A DNA stretch of 41,189 nt from Chloroflexota bacterium (GTDB lineage: Bacteria; Chloroflexota; Limnocylindria; Limnocylindrales; CSP1-4). The translations under genes and the position numbers were made by a program. Below the pieces are notes generated by a model. The model saw nothing but the letters and a program-made list of their open reading frames with translations, was not told where the DNA came from and searched no databases. The stretch covers positions 1,093-42,281 of the forward strand of contig PLZO01000064.1 in NCBI GenBank assembly GCA_003152165.1. Reading direction: 5' to 3'. Below are positions 31,774-40,450 of the stretch, piece by piece (the first letter of the stretch is position 1; every line of letters starts with the position of its first letter).

Positions 31774-33427
31774 GGATCTCGCGAGCGGCGTTGTGGCCGG
31801 GAACCCCGGTGATCCCACCGCCCGGATGGGCACCCGATCCGGCGAGGTAGAGCCCGTCAACCGGCAGCCGGTAGCGGGCACTGCCGAGGAGTGGCCGCCA
31901 CAGGAAGAAGCTGTCCAGGCTCGGCTCGGCGTGGTACGGGTGGCCGCCGGTCAAGCCGTAGTCCTGCTCCAGGTCGAGCGGGCTGAGTACCTGCCGGCCC
32001 ACGACGAGCTTGGTGATCCCGGGAGCGTATGGCTCGAGCGTCTTGAGGGCGAGGTCGCCGAGCTCGTCGCGACGGGCCGGCCAGGTGCCCTCGCGCAGGG
32101 TGTACGGCGCGTATTGCAGGTGAATGCTCATCACGTGGTGGGCGGCGCGGCGCGCGCCGGCGCGCGGATCATCGACTAGTGTCGGATCAAGCAGTGACGG
32201 GATTGTCGCCTCGATGTAAGGCGCCGCGCTGAGCTCGCCATACTTCGACGCGTCGAACGCCCGCTCGACGTAGTCGATGCCCAGGGCGATGACGATCCGG
32301 CCGCTCAACAGGCGCTCAGCATCGGCACCCTTGCCGGCGGCGATGAAGGCAGGCAGCCCGGCCAGGGCCAGGTTGACCTTGGCGACGGTCCCCGGCGTTC
32401 GGATGTTGGTCGCCCGCCAGCGCAGGCCCGGCCCGACGGTGACCGGATCGAGCAGCCCGGTCAGGACCCGTTTCGGGTCGACTCCAGCGACGACGATTCG
32501 GGCGGCGATCTCCTCACCCGAAGCGAGCACCACCCCGGTGGCCCGGCCACTCCGGGTCGTGACCTGGACGACCTCGGCGCCGGTCCGAATCTGGCCGCCG
32601 GCGGCTCGCACGACCGCCGCCAGCGCATCCGCCAGCGCACCCGGGCCACCCCGGGCATAGACCGTCTGGCCGGCCGCTCCCCCGTCGTTGCCGGCCGAGT
32701 CGGCCAGGAATACCGCCGTCGTGCCAGCCGACCAGGGGCCCATCGCCGTGTTCTGGATGCCCCGGGCGGCAAGGACCCCGCGCAGCGCGTCGGTCTCGAA
32801 CGACTCAGCGACGAAGTCCGCGATCGCCATGGGCAGGATCCGCAGGACCGCGCGAGCGTCGTGCCTGCCCAGGCCGCGGAACGCCCGGGTGAGCTTTAGC
32901 CCGGTCAGGGCATCGCCGAGCGAGGGCGCCTGGATATCGGGCGGGGTCGCGCCGCCCACCTCGGCCAGGAAGCGTCCGATCGAGCGGACCTGCCGGTCGA
33001 AGGCGGCATAGTTGGCAGCGTCCTGGCCGGAGCGCGCCCGCAGTCCATCGGCGGTCCGCCGGACGTCGTCGTAGAGGGTGATTGCCGAGCCGTCCGGGCC
33101 GGGCGCAAAGACGCGTACGTCCGGTGCGACGAAGGTTAGCCCGTGGGCCCGCAGGCCGAGCTCCCGGACGACCGCGGGCTTGAACCGGCCGACGGTGTGG
33201 GCGACGGCGGGGACCCGAGTGCCGGGCGTCAGCTCAATCGTGGCTGCGATCCCACCAACCCGCTCGCGGCGCTCCACGACCAAGGTCGACAGGCCGGCCT
33301 TGGCCAGATAGGCGGCAACGACCAGGCCGTTGTGTCCGCCACCGACCACCACAGCATCCCATCTGCGGTCGCCCGTAACCACGGCCGGCATGGCCCGCGC
33401 CGGCTCTGGCGTTGACTCGGCGGTCAC
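31745..33427 (-). CDS. FAD-dependent oxidoreductase, PYROXD2/CrtI-like (second of a tandem pair)
   Basis: The 560-residue flavoprotein has the dinucleotide-binding motif DAVVVGGGHNGLVVAAYLAKAGLSTLVVERRE near the start. Its C-terminal FAD motif is LYLAGSGAHPGGGITGVPGHNAAREIL. This places it with PYROXD2-like and phytoene desaturase-type amine oxidase superfamily proteins. It is paralogous to the gene just upstream: both share HNGLV, QYAPY, RQVL(S/T)PLD and HPGGGI. The track start at 33538 lies inside that gene; GTG 33427, six bases after its stop, is chosen. No carotenoid genes (crtB, crtE) are nearby, so carotene desaturation is doubtful; the substrate is unknown. Confidence 0.87.
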   Translation of the reverse strand: MTAESTPEPARAMPAVVTGDRRWDAVVVGGGHNGLVVAAYLAKAGLSTLVVERRERVGGIAATIELTPGTRVPAVAHTVGRFKPAVVRELGLRAHGLTFVAPDVRVFAPGPDGSAITLYDDVRRTADGLRARSGQDAANYAAFDRQVRSIGRFLAEVGGATPPDIQAPSLGDALTGLKLTRAFRGLGRHDARAVLRILPMAIADFVAESFETDALRGVLAARGIQNTAMGPWSAGTTAVFLADSAGNDGGAAGQTVYARGGPGALADALAAVVRAAGGQIRTGAEVVQVTTRSGRATGVVLASGEEIAARIVVAGVDPKRVLTGLLDPVTVGPGLRWRATNIRTPGTVAKVNLALAGLPAFIAAGKGADAERLLSGRIVIALGIDYVERAFDASKYGELSAAPYIEATIPSLLDPTLVDDPRAGARRAAHHVMSIHLQYAPYTLREGTWPARRDELGDLALKTLEPYAPGITKLVVGRQVLSPLDLEQDYGLTGGHPYHAEPSLDSFFLWRPLLGSARYRLPVDGLYLAGSGAHPGGGITGVPGHNAAREILSDWKKRRR

Positions 33428-33432
33428 AATCG

Positions 33433-35028
33433 TCAGGCCACCTTCCGCCCGGCGGCGCGGAGGACTTCCATTGCCGCGATCCGGCCGTTGGCGCCCATGA
33501 TCCCGCCGCCTGGATGGGTGGCCGAGCCGCACAACCACAGGTCCCGGATGGGGGTCCTGAACCGAGCGTAGCCGGGCATCGGCCGGTTGAAGAACAGCTG
33601 CTCGAGGCTGAGCTCGCCCTGGAAGATATTGCCCTCGGTCAGCCCGAACCGTCGCTCGATGTCGAGTGGGGTAAGGACCTGGCGGTGCAGGATGATCTCC
33701 CGGATGTTCGGGGCAACTTCCGCGATTCGATCGATCACGGCATCACCGAACGCCTCCCGGTTGTCGTCCCAGCTGCCCAGGCTCGGGTCCAGGTGGTACG
33801 GCGCATACTGGACGAAGCAGCTGATAACGTGCTTGCCGGGCGGCGCCATCGACGGGTCGACGAGGGTGGGGATGATCATGTCGATGTACGGCCGCCGGCT
33901 CCAGTGGCCGTACTTCGCGTCGTCGTACGCCCGCTCCATGTCCTCGATCGAGGCGCTGTAGCTGATGGCGCCGCGGAGGTGCTCGCCCTCGCCCGGCAGG
34001 CAGCTGAAATCAGGCAGGCGATCGACAGCCAGGTTCACCTTGCCCGACGAGCCCCGGAACTTGAACCGGCGGACCTCGTCCTCGAACTCCGGCTCGAGCG
34101 TGCCAGGCTCGATCAGGCCGAGGTAGGTCAGGCGCGAGTCGACCGATGACAACACGTGCCGGGCATAGATCTCCTCGCCCGACTCGAGCGCGACCCCGAT
34201 CGCCCGACCGGCGCGGGTCATGATCCTGGCAACCGGCGCCTCGAGCCGGATCTCGGCGCCCTGGGCGCGGGCCGCGCTGCCGATCGCGTTCGAGACGCCG
34301 CCGGCGCCGCCCCGGGGGATCCCCCAGGCCCGAAAGGCGCCGTCAATCTCGCCCATATAGTGATGGAGCAGGACGTAGGCGGTGCCCGGTGACTTGACGC
34401 CCTGGTAGGTCCCGATGATGCCCGAGGCCGACATCGTGGCCATCAGCGGATCGGTCTCGAACCACTGGGCGAGGAAGTCGGCCGCGCTCATCGTCATCAG
34501 CTGGACGAATACCGCCTGCTGGTGCTGGGGCAGGCGCTGGAACGACCGGGCAAGGCCGGTCAGGGGTGCGAACTGGCGCGGGTCGAGACCCGTCGGATCG
34601 GGTGGCACGATCGACAGGATGGGCTTGATGAAGCGGGCCATCTCGACCATCAGCTGGCCGTACTCCTCGTACGCCTCGGCATCCGACTTCGACCAGCGAC
34701 GCAGTTCGCGGATCGTCCGGCCATGGTCGTTCACCCGCCACAGGTAGTCACCCTGGAGCGGAGTGAACGTGCCGTCGAGGGGCAGGATATCCAGGCCGTG
34801 GGCCGGCAGGTCGAGCTCGCGGATGATCTCAGGACGGAGCAGGCTGACGACGTACGAAGCCACGGAGAAGCGGAAGCCGGGGAAGATCTCCTCGGTCACG
34901 GCCGCGCCGCCGAGCAGCTCGCGCTTCTCGACGACGAGGGTACTGAGGCCGGCCCGGGCCAGGTACGCGGCGCTGACCAGGCCGTTGTGGCCGCCGCCGA
35001 TGATCACCGCGTCGTACGTCTTGGCCAC
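33433..35028 (-). CDS. FAD-dependent oxidoreductase, PYROXD2/CrtI-like (first of a tandem pair)
   Basis: The 531-residue paralogue of the next gene has N-terminal YDAVIIGGGHNGLVSAAYLARAGLSTLVVEKRELLGGAA and the C-terminal signature LWLCGSATHPGGGIMGANGRIAAMEVL. The match to the PYROXD2 family is close in FSVASYVVSLLRPEIIRELDL and ISCFVQYAPYHLDPS. The GTG start has GGAGG five bases upstream. It is divergent from a GcvT-like aminomethyltransferase gene. The pair with that gene suggests oxidation and one-carbon transfer from a methylated amine or amino acid; this is inference from position. Confidence 0.88.
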   Translation of the reverse strand: MAKTYDAVIIGGGHNGLVSAAYLARAGLSTLVVEKRELLGGAAVTEEIFPGFRFSVASYVVSLLRPEIIRELDLPAHGLDILPLDGTFTPLQGDYLWRVNDHGRTIRELRRWSKSDAEAYEEYGQLMVEMARFIKPILSIVPPDPTGLDPRQFAPLTGLARSFQRLPQHQQAVFVQLMTMSAADFLAQWFETDPLMATMSASGIIGTYQGVKSPGTAYVLLHHYMGEIDGAFRAWGIPRGGAGGVSNAIGSAARAQGAEIRLEAPVARIMTRAGRAIGVALESGEEIYARHVLSSVDSRLTYLGLIEPGTLEPEFEDEVRRFKFRGSSGKVNLAVDRLPDFSCLPGEGEHLRGAISYSASIEDMERAYDDAKYGHWSRRPYIDMIIPTLVDPSMAPPGKHVISCFVQYAPYHLDPSLGSWDDNREAFGDAVIDRIAEVAPNIREIILHRQVLTPLDIERRFGLTEGNIFQGELSLEQLFFNRPMPGYARFRTPIRDLWLCGSATHPGGGIMGANGRIAAMEVLRAAGRKVA

Positions 35029-35075
35029 GGGTCCTCCGCCTTGGGATCGTCATCGGTCGGGGACGCCAGCCGGTC

Positions 35076-35088
35076 ATGCAGGCTGCAT
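35076..35088. promoter_or_regulatory. Palindrome in the divergent oxidoreductase/aminomethyltransferase region
   Basis: ATGCAG-G-CTGCAT is a perfect 13-base palindrome in the 143-bp divergent gap, with a further TGCA word at 35097-35100. It could be an operator for both directions. No regulator gene lies next to it. Confidence 0.35.
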
Positions 35089-35171
35089 ACGTTTCATGCA
35101 CGACTGTACCGCATACTGGACCGCCAGCGGACCGGCCGGTGGAACCGTCTGGTCGAGTCGGAGGAAGCACC

Positions 35172-36365
35172 GTGAGCGTCGGTACTGCGTTCCACCCCCG
35201 GACCGCGGCCCATAACCGGAAGATGCAATGGCGCGAGTGGTCGGGTTACTTCGCGGCGAGCGTCTATGCCGATTTTCATGACATCGAGTACAACGCGATC
35301 CGCGAGCAGGCCGCCCTGATCGACGTCTCACCGCTCTACAAATACGAAATCCAGGGGCGCGACGCCGAGCAGCTGGTCGACCGGGTGATCACCCGTGACG
35401 CGACGAAGCTCAAGGTTGGGCAGATCTACTACACGCCCTGGTGCGACGAAGCCGGCAAGGTTGTCGATGACGGCACCATCCAGCGCTTCGGTGGCACTCG
35501 ATTCCGGTGGACGGCAGCCGACCCGCAGTACCGCTGGCTGCAGCTGAATGCGGCCGGTCTCGAGGTCGAGATCGAGGATATCAGCGAGTCAACGGCCGCC
35601 CTGGCGCTCCAGGGGCCGCTCAGCCGATCGGTCCTGGAATCGGCCGGCGGCGAGAGCTTCGCCGACCTGCGCTACTTCCGACGGCGGCCGGCCACCGTCG
35701 CCGGAATCCCGATCGATGTCAGCCGGACCGGGTACACCGGCGACCTCGGCTACGAGCTGTGGGTCAAATCCGACCACGCCCTGGATCTGTGGGATGCGAT
35801 CGTGGCGGCCGGCAAGCCGTTCGGGATCCGGCCGGCCGGGATGATCGCGCTCGACATCGTTCGGCTCGAGGCCGGCCTGATCCTGCTCGAAGTCGACTAC
35901 ACCAGCGCCCGTCATGCGATGAACAGTGATCAGGCGTATTCGCCGGGCGAAATCGGGTTGGGCAAGCTGGTCGACTTCGACAAGGGCGACTTCGTCGGCC
36001 GACGGGCGCTGCTCGAGGAGCGCCGGATCGGTGGACCGCGCCGGCGCCTGGTGGGGCTCGAGATCAGCTGGCCCGACATCGACGCGATGTACCACGCCCG
36101 GGGCCTGCCCCCCAGCGCACCGGCGGTCGTGGATCGCTTAGCTATCCCGCTGTACGACGCGAACGGCCGGCCCGTCGGCCGGATCACCAGCCACGGCTGG
36201 AGTCCCATGCTGAAGAAGCCGATTGCCCTTGCTTCCGTGCCCGCCGCCTTGGAACGACCCGGCACGCATCTTCAGGCGGAGTGGACAGTCCAGGCTCGCC
36301 GCGGCCGGGTCGGCGCGACGGTGGTCGAAACGCCGTTCCTGGACCTGGCTCGCAAACGAGCCTGA
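35172..36365 (+). CDS. GcvT-like folate-dependent aminomethyltransferase family protein
   Basis: The 397-residue protein belongs to the glycine-cleavage T-protein superfamily. It has the N-terminal EYNAIREQAALIDVSPLYKYEIQGRDAEQLVDRVITRD, DEAGKVVDDGTIQRF, the folate-domain GIPIDVSRTGYTGDLGYELWV, and IALDIVRLEAGLILLEVDYTSA with the C-terminal barrel. In this family an aspartate in the DDG motif and the tetrahydrofolate site catalyse removal of a methyl or aminomethyl group. The rest of the glycine cleavage system (gcvH, gcvP) is absent here, so a demethylase (as in DmdA or the dimethylglycine/sarcosine enzymes) is more likely than GcvT itself. GTG 35172 has GGAGG seven bases before it. Confidence 0.85.
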   Translation: MSVGTAFHPRTAAHNRKMQWREWSGYFAASVYADFHDIEYNAIREQAALIDVSPLYKYEIQGRDAEQLVDRVITRDATKLKVGQIYYTPWCDEAGKVVDDGTIQRFGGTRFRWTAADPQYRWLQLNAAGLEVEIEDISESTAALALQGPLSRSVLESAGGESFADLRYFRRRPATVAGIPIDVSRTGYTGDLGYELWVKSDHALDLWDAIVAAGKPFGIRPAGMIALDIVRLEAGLILLEVDYTSARHAMNSDQAYSPGEIGLGKLVDFDKGDFVGRRALLEERRIGGPRRRLVGLEISWPDIDAMYHARGLPPSAPAVVDRLAIPLYDANGRPVGRITSHGWSPMLKKPIALASVPAALERPGTHLQAEWTVQARRGRVGATVVETPFLDLARKRA

Positions 36366-36414
36366 CTCCCCAGACGCTCGGTCGCAATCGGGTCACGGGG
36401 CGGCCATCCATCGG

Positions 36415-37542
36415 TCAGCTGGTCGCGAAGCGCTCCAGGCCGGCCAGGGCTTCAGGCAGGTCAACCCGGCCAAACCCCAGGCGGACGTGGTTGCCCGGCT
36501 GGCCGAAGCGGGAGCCGGGCAGGAGGAGGACGCCTTCGGCCTCGACAAGCTCCGCGGCGAAGCGGTCGGCGTCCCAGCCCGCGAACCGGCCGGCCATGGT
36601 CAGGGACGGGAAAGCGACCGAGCCGGCCCGCGGTCGAATCCAGGTCATCACCTCCGGTCGGTCGCCGAAGAAACGATCGAGGCAGGCCAGGTTGGCCGAG
36701 ATGATTCCGTGGGAGCGTCGGAGCACGGAGTCACGAGCGCGCAAGGCGATGAGGCTCAGGATCTCGGCAGGAGCGGACGGGCAGATCGTCGTGTAGTCCT
36801 TGAACGCCGCGCAACGCTCGAGCAGCCGGCGATCGTGAGTAGCCAGCCAGCCGATCCGCAGCCCAGCCAGCGCGAACGACTTTGACATCACCCCCAGGCT
36901 GACGCCGGTCGGGAGGGCGTCGGCGCCGGCGACGAGTCGATCACTGTCGTCGTATTCGAGGAAGCGGTAGACCTCGTCGGCGAAGAGATGGAGGCCGGCC
37001 TCGGCGCACAGCTCCGTCAGGTCCCGCCACTCGGCGTGGCTCGGCAGCATCCCGGTCGGGTTGTGCGGAGCATTGACCACGATCAAGCGGGTCTCGGGTC
37101 GGAGCGCCGCCCGGATTCGGTCGACGTCGAGGGCCCAACCGTCCTCCTCACGGAGCTCGTGAAGGCTGGTCTCCGCTCCGGCCGCCAGCGCGATCTGGAA
37201 CAAGCTCTGGTACCCGGGCCAGGTCACAATCGCGTGATCGCCAGGCCCGACCAAGACGTTCAAGAGGCAGAAGATTGCCTCTTCGGCGCCCGAGAAGACC
37301 AGCACCTCATCCGGACTGATCGTGTCATAGAGCGCGGCGATCTCGGCCCGCAGAAGGGGATGCCCGCTCGACTCGGTATAACCAAGTCGGAGGTCCTGCC
37401 ACAGCCCGCGGGACTGATCGTCGGCCAGCCCCACGAGCTCGGCCATCGGGTAGCCCTCGAGGTCCGACGCGCAGAGGAGGTGCCGAACAGCGAATTCCCA
37501 CCGGGCGAAGTAGCGCTCGAGCTCGAAATCGGCGATCTTCAA
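36415..37542 (-). CDS. PLP-dependent class I/II aminotransferase
   Basis: The 375-residue fold-type I enzyme has YTESSGHPLLRAEIAALYD, LVFSGAEEAIFCLLNVLVGPGDHAIVTWPGYQSL, the PLP-contacting NAPHNPTGMLP, LFADEVYRFLEY, and the Schiff-base lysine in SLGVMSKSFALAGLRIGWLA. The C-terminal arginine that binds the substrate carboxylate is in NHVRLGFGR. The amino-acid substrate cannot be assigned. The 615-codon track ORF is an artefact: its first 240 codons are out of frame with the lipoprotein gene. The likely start is TTG 37542 (MKIADFELERYFARWEF), 17 bases after the lipoprotein stop, with a weak ribosome site. Confidence 0.87.
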   Translation of the reverse strand: MKIADFELERYFARWEFAVRHLLCASDLEGYPMAELVGLADDQSRGLWQDLRLGYTESSGHPLLRAEIAALYDTISPDEVLVFSGAEEAIFCLLNVLVGPGDHAIVTWPGYQSLFQIALAAGAETSLHELREEDGWALDVDRIRAALRPETRLIVVNAPHNPTGMLPSHAEWRDLTELCAEAGLHLFADEVYRFLEYDDSDRLVAGADALPTGVSLGVMSKSFALAGLRIGWLATHDRRLLERCAAFKDYTTICPSAPAEILSLIALRARDSVLRRSHGIISANLACLDRFFGDRPEVMTWIRPRAGSVAFPSLTMAGRFAGWDADRFAAELVEAEGVLLLPGSRFGQPGNHVRLGFGRVDLPEALAGLERFATS

Positions 37543-37559
37543 CTGCCTACCGGACGTGG

Positions 37560-38255
37560 TTAGTTGATTGCGTGGAGGGCAGCCGTCAGGGCAAGGAAGG
37601 TCGCCTGGTCGAGGCCGTTGCCGATCGCCAGCCAGCTTGGCTTCTCGCCCTTGGCCACGACCAGGGCAAAGCCGCTCGAGGTCTGGACCAGGCTCCCACT
37701 TAGATCGCCGTAAGGACCCGTGCCGGCCGATATCCCGCCCGGAACACAGCCTGAATCGTCGGTGCAGAACGAGCCCTCGTCGAGCTCGAGCGTTGCGCTG
37801 TCGACCTTGCGCCGGAAGCTGATCGTAATGTGGCCGCCGTTGGCGAGGCGATACGTGCCCGAGACGAGCGACCAGCCGGTCGGCAGGACGGCGCAGTAGA
37901 CGGGGAAGGTGACCGAGCTGGCGAACGACTCGTAGAAGTTCGGCGTGTCCTGGGCTCCAGAGCAGACGGACGCTCTGCTGGAAGCGGTCGGCGAGGGTCC
38001 GACCGAGCCGGACGGCGTCGCTTCGGCGCTTGGTTCGGTCGAACCAGCCGGACTCGGCGTGGTCGAACCGGAGGGGCCGGGCGAAACCGCGTTCGAGGCG
38101 GTCGAGCCGACGCTCGGACCCACGCTGGCCGGGGTCAGGTCGGACGGCGCGTTCGAGGCGGTGCCCAGGCCGCAACCGGCGAGCACGAACATCCCGGCGG
38201 CAAGGAACAGGGAAGGCCAGACGGTCCGGGCCGTCCGTAGGCGCATCGGCGTCAC
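37560..38255 (-). CDS. Secreted lipoprotein, hypothetical
   Basis: The 231-residue protein has a lipoprotein signal peptide (RTVWPSLFLAAGMFVLAGCGLG; lipobox VLAG-C) followed by a Ser/Pro/Thr/Gly-rich linker (about 30-95). The C-terminal domain (about 98-231) has four cysteines (SVCSGAQDTPNFY, VYCAVLPTGW, SFCTDDSGCVPGG), likely in disulfides, and ends LALTAALHAIN. GTG 38255 is taken as the start because TAGGCT lies six bases before it; ATG at 38246 is an alternative. The function is unknown. Confidence 0.82.
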   Translation of the reverse strand: MTPMRLRTARTVWPSLFLAAGMFVLAGCGLGTASNAPSDLTPASVGPSVGSTASNAVSPGPSGSTTPSPAGSTEPSAEATPSGSVGPSPTASSRASVCSGAQDTPNFYESFASSVTFPVYCAVLPTGWSLVSGTYRLANGGHITISFRRKVDSATLELDEGSFCTDDSGCVPGGISAGTGPYGDLSGSLVQTSSGFALVVAKGEKPSWLAIGNGLDQATFLALTAALHAIN

Positions 38256-38261
38256 CCGGCA

Positions 38262-38267
38262 AGCCTA
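38262..38267 (-). promoter_or_regulatory. -10 box of a probable leaderless promoter for the lipoprotein gene
   Basis: Minus-strand TAGGCT lies six bases before GTG 38255, similar to the lysC, hom and trpS arrangement. Confidence 0.4.
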
Positions 38268-38623
38268 GCCGCAGCCGGTGACAGCGGTCAACGATCCGAT
38301 CCGGCGTTCATTTGCTGCGAGCAGCGAAGATCGACTGACTGAGCCTGGATCGACGCCGTCGCCGAGTTGGATGCCCTGATCGCAGCTGAGTCGCAGGTAG
38401 CACCGCCCTGTGATGCTGCGGGTGACATGGATCAAGCAGCCGCCCGGGTCCATTCCGCAGGACTACCGGGACCGGCCCTGAGTCAGATCGGTGCCAGCCT
38501 GTCGTCACCTCGGCGACCACCGGCAGCCGCTGGGACCGCTTGGCGGTCAGGCCCTGCCGTCGATCGATACTCGGGCTCTGCACCCCGATTGGCTACGGTG
38601 CTTCGAGGCGCCTCCTGGCCCGC
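38268..38623. other. Stretch without a convincing gene
   Basis: About 350 bases between the lipoprotein promoter and the SRPBCC gene stop. The short ORFs here (both strands) show no domain and no clear start signals. I see nothing else in it. Confidence 0.6.
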
Positions 38624-39088
38624 CTAGCCCGATCGGATCGAAGATGAACCACCGGGTGGCCAGATCTCCAGGACCCGCTTGAGGAGGTCGAGGGTCCGGA
38701 CCTCGGCGTCCATCGTCTTCTGGACCGCGGAAGTGATGAGCAGCTTCCGCACGCCCCGGAGCTGGACGTCAAGCGAGAACGTCAGGCGCGTCCCGCCGGC
38801 CACGGCCTCGAAGTCGTAGCGACCATGCGGACGGGCCGGTCCGGCGATCGTCTGGAACTCAAGCCGCTGGTTCGGCAGGAAGACGGTGATCTCGTAGTCG
38901 GCCGCTATTCGGCGACCCAGCGGTCCGCTCACGCCCTGCGCATATCGCGCGCCAACCGCGTCCCCGGAGACGCGCGTGATATCCGTGATACCGGGATGCC
39001 ACTGCGGGCCCTTCTCGCCATCGGCGACGAACGCGAAGACGGCGTCGACGGGACACGAGATCGTGACGGCGTACTTCGCCTGGAGCAT
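38624..39088 (-). CDS. SRPBCC (START-like) family protein
   Basis: The 154-residue protein fits the START/Bet v1-like fold: AKYAVTISCPVDAVFAFVADGEKGPQWHPGITDITRVSG at the start (the usual PxxxVFxxlaD..xxpxWxP pattern), central strands (AADYEITVFLPNQRLEFQTIAGPARPHGRYDFEAVAGGTRLTFSLD), and a C-terminal helix (SAVQKTMDAEVRTLDLLKRVLE). These proteins bind hydrophobic ligands in a cavity; the ligand is unknown. ATG 39088 is the only well-placed start. It is of a different subtype from the decayed SRPBCC piece near 7400. Confidence 0.85.
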   Translation of the reverse strand: MLQAKYAVTISCPVDAVFAFVADGEKGPQWHPGITDITRVSGDAVGARYAQGVSGPLGRRIAADYEITVFLPNQRLEFQTIAGPARPHGRYDFEAVAGGTRLTFSLDVQLRGVRKLLITSAVQKTMDAEVRTLDLLKRVLEIWPPGGSSSIRSG

Positions 39089-39328
39089 ACGGGCGAGGCT
39101 GCGCGGCCAACCTGAACGAGAGCTGAAGGCCCGGGGGTCGGCGCGCGCCTAATGGGCCGGGAACTCCGACATGATGAACCCATCGTGTCTACCGCATCAT
39201 CCGTCGCCTGTCTTGCTTCAACCGCTGCTGGCGCCGTCGCCAGCTCGTTGGAGCCTCGATGATCCGGCTTCCCGAGACGTTGTTCCCGCGGACCTCAGCC
39301 GTGGTCGCTGGGCCTGTGATGGCTGGCC
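39089..39328. other. Non-coding gap
   Basis: 240 bases between the SRPBCC start and the ackA stop. I see no clear hairpin terminator or ORF with protein-like character here. Confidence 0.5.
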
Positions 39329-40450
39329 TCACGCTTGTCCCAAGACCTGGCGAACCTCACGGGCGATCTGGAGATCCTCGCGCGCCTCGATGACGAGCGT
39401 GCGGACCGGCGCGGCCAGCGCGCTGATGTCACGGTCAGGCGCGCTGGCGTCGGGCGTGTCCTCGTTGGCCGCCCGGTCGAGATGCACGCCCACAAAGGCA
39501 AGGCCTTCACACGCGCTCGCTCGGACGACTGACGCGTGCTCGCCCACACCGCCGGTGAAGACCAGGACATCCAGACCACCCATGGCCGCGGCCATGGCGG
39601 CGATCCCCGACCGCAAGCGATGGATGTAGACGCCCAGTGCAAGGCTTGCGGCCTGGTCACCAGTGTGGGCTCGGGTGAGGACGACCTGCATGTCGGCCGT
39701 GCCCGCCAGCCCGAGGAGCCCTGAGCGATGCTCGAGCGTGGCGGCGAGTTCCTGGGCGGGCATGCCCACGTGCTCCTGCAGCCACAGCAAGAGACCAGGG
39801 TCGACGCTGCCCGAGCGCGTCGCCATAACCAAGCCCTCGAGCGGCGTGAAGCCCATGGTCGTGTCCACGGACTTGCCATCGACGACGGCGGCCAGCGAGG
39901 CACCGGCCCCGAGGTGGCACGTCACGGCACGGAAGGTCTCCGGGGCCTGGGCCAGCATCTCCCCCGCTCGGTGGGTGGCATACGCATGGGAGAGGCCGTG
40001 GAACCCGTAGCGCCGCAGATCCCAGCGCTCTCGCCACTCTCGCGGCAAGGCATAGGTCGCCGTGGCCGCCGGCATGCCGGCGTGGAAGGCGGTATCGAAA
40101 CAGGCCACCGCCGGGACGTGCGGGTACAGCCCCTTGACGGCCTCGAGGGCGTCGAGCGATTTGGGCTGGTGCAGGGGCGCGAGGTCGACCAGCAGATGCA
40201 GCTCGCGTTCCACCGCTTCGTCGAGTCGCACGGGCCCAAGGTATCGGCGGCCGCCATGCACGATCCGATGACCGATGGCATCGGGTGGGCCGTGATCGGC
40301 GAGCGTCTGCGCCAGGGCGGCTCTGTCGATGGTTCCTGCCGCCACGGGCAGGTCCCACCGGGCCACGACCCGATCGTCGGTATCGAGAAGCCGCAGCTTG
40401 AGACTGCTCGACCCGGCATTGACGACCAGGATGCGTTGAGGAGGGCTCAT
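39329..40450 (-). CDS. ackA: Acetate kinase
   Basis: AckA converts acetyl phosphate and ADP to acetate and ATP. The 373-residue protein has the family motifs: [14 protein letters not shown] (about 8-21), GHRIVHGG, the [10 protein letters not shown] loop, [28 protein letters not shown], and [14 protein letters not shown]. It is slightly shorter than the usual 400. Its ATG overlaps the phosphoketolase stop by four bases, so acetyl phosphate made by Xfp is used directly for ATP by the next gene product. Confidence 0.96.
   Translation of the reverse strand: MSPPQRILVVNAGSSSLKLRLLDTDDRVVARWDLPVAAGTIDRAALAQTLADHGPPDAIGHRIVHGGRRYLGPVRLDEAVERELHLLVDLAPLHQPKSLDALEAVKGLYPHVPAVACFDTAFHAGMPAATATYALPREWRERWDLRRYGFHGLSHAYATHRAGEMLAQAPETFRAVTCHLGAGASLAAVVDGKSVDTTMGFTPLEGLVMATRSGSVDPGLLLWLQEHVGMPAQELAATLEHRSGLLGLAGTADMQVVLTRAHTGDQAASLALGVYIHRLRSGIAAMAAAMGGLDVLVFTGGVGEHASVVRASACEGLAFVGVHLDRAANEDTPDASAPDRDISALAAPVRTLVIEAREDLQIAREVRQVLGQA

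Noticed and set aside
33433-35028. Phytoene desaturase (carotenoid synthesis)
   Set aside because: The family fold is shared, but the C-terminal motif and neighbours fit PYROXD2-like proteins, and no crtB or crtE gene is present.
37543-38262. N-terminal 240 codons of the 615-codon aminotransferase ORF
   Set aside because: They are the out-of-frame shadow of the lipoprotein gene at 37560-38255; aminotransferase homology starts only after 37542.
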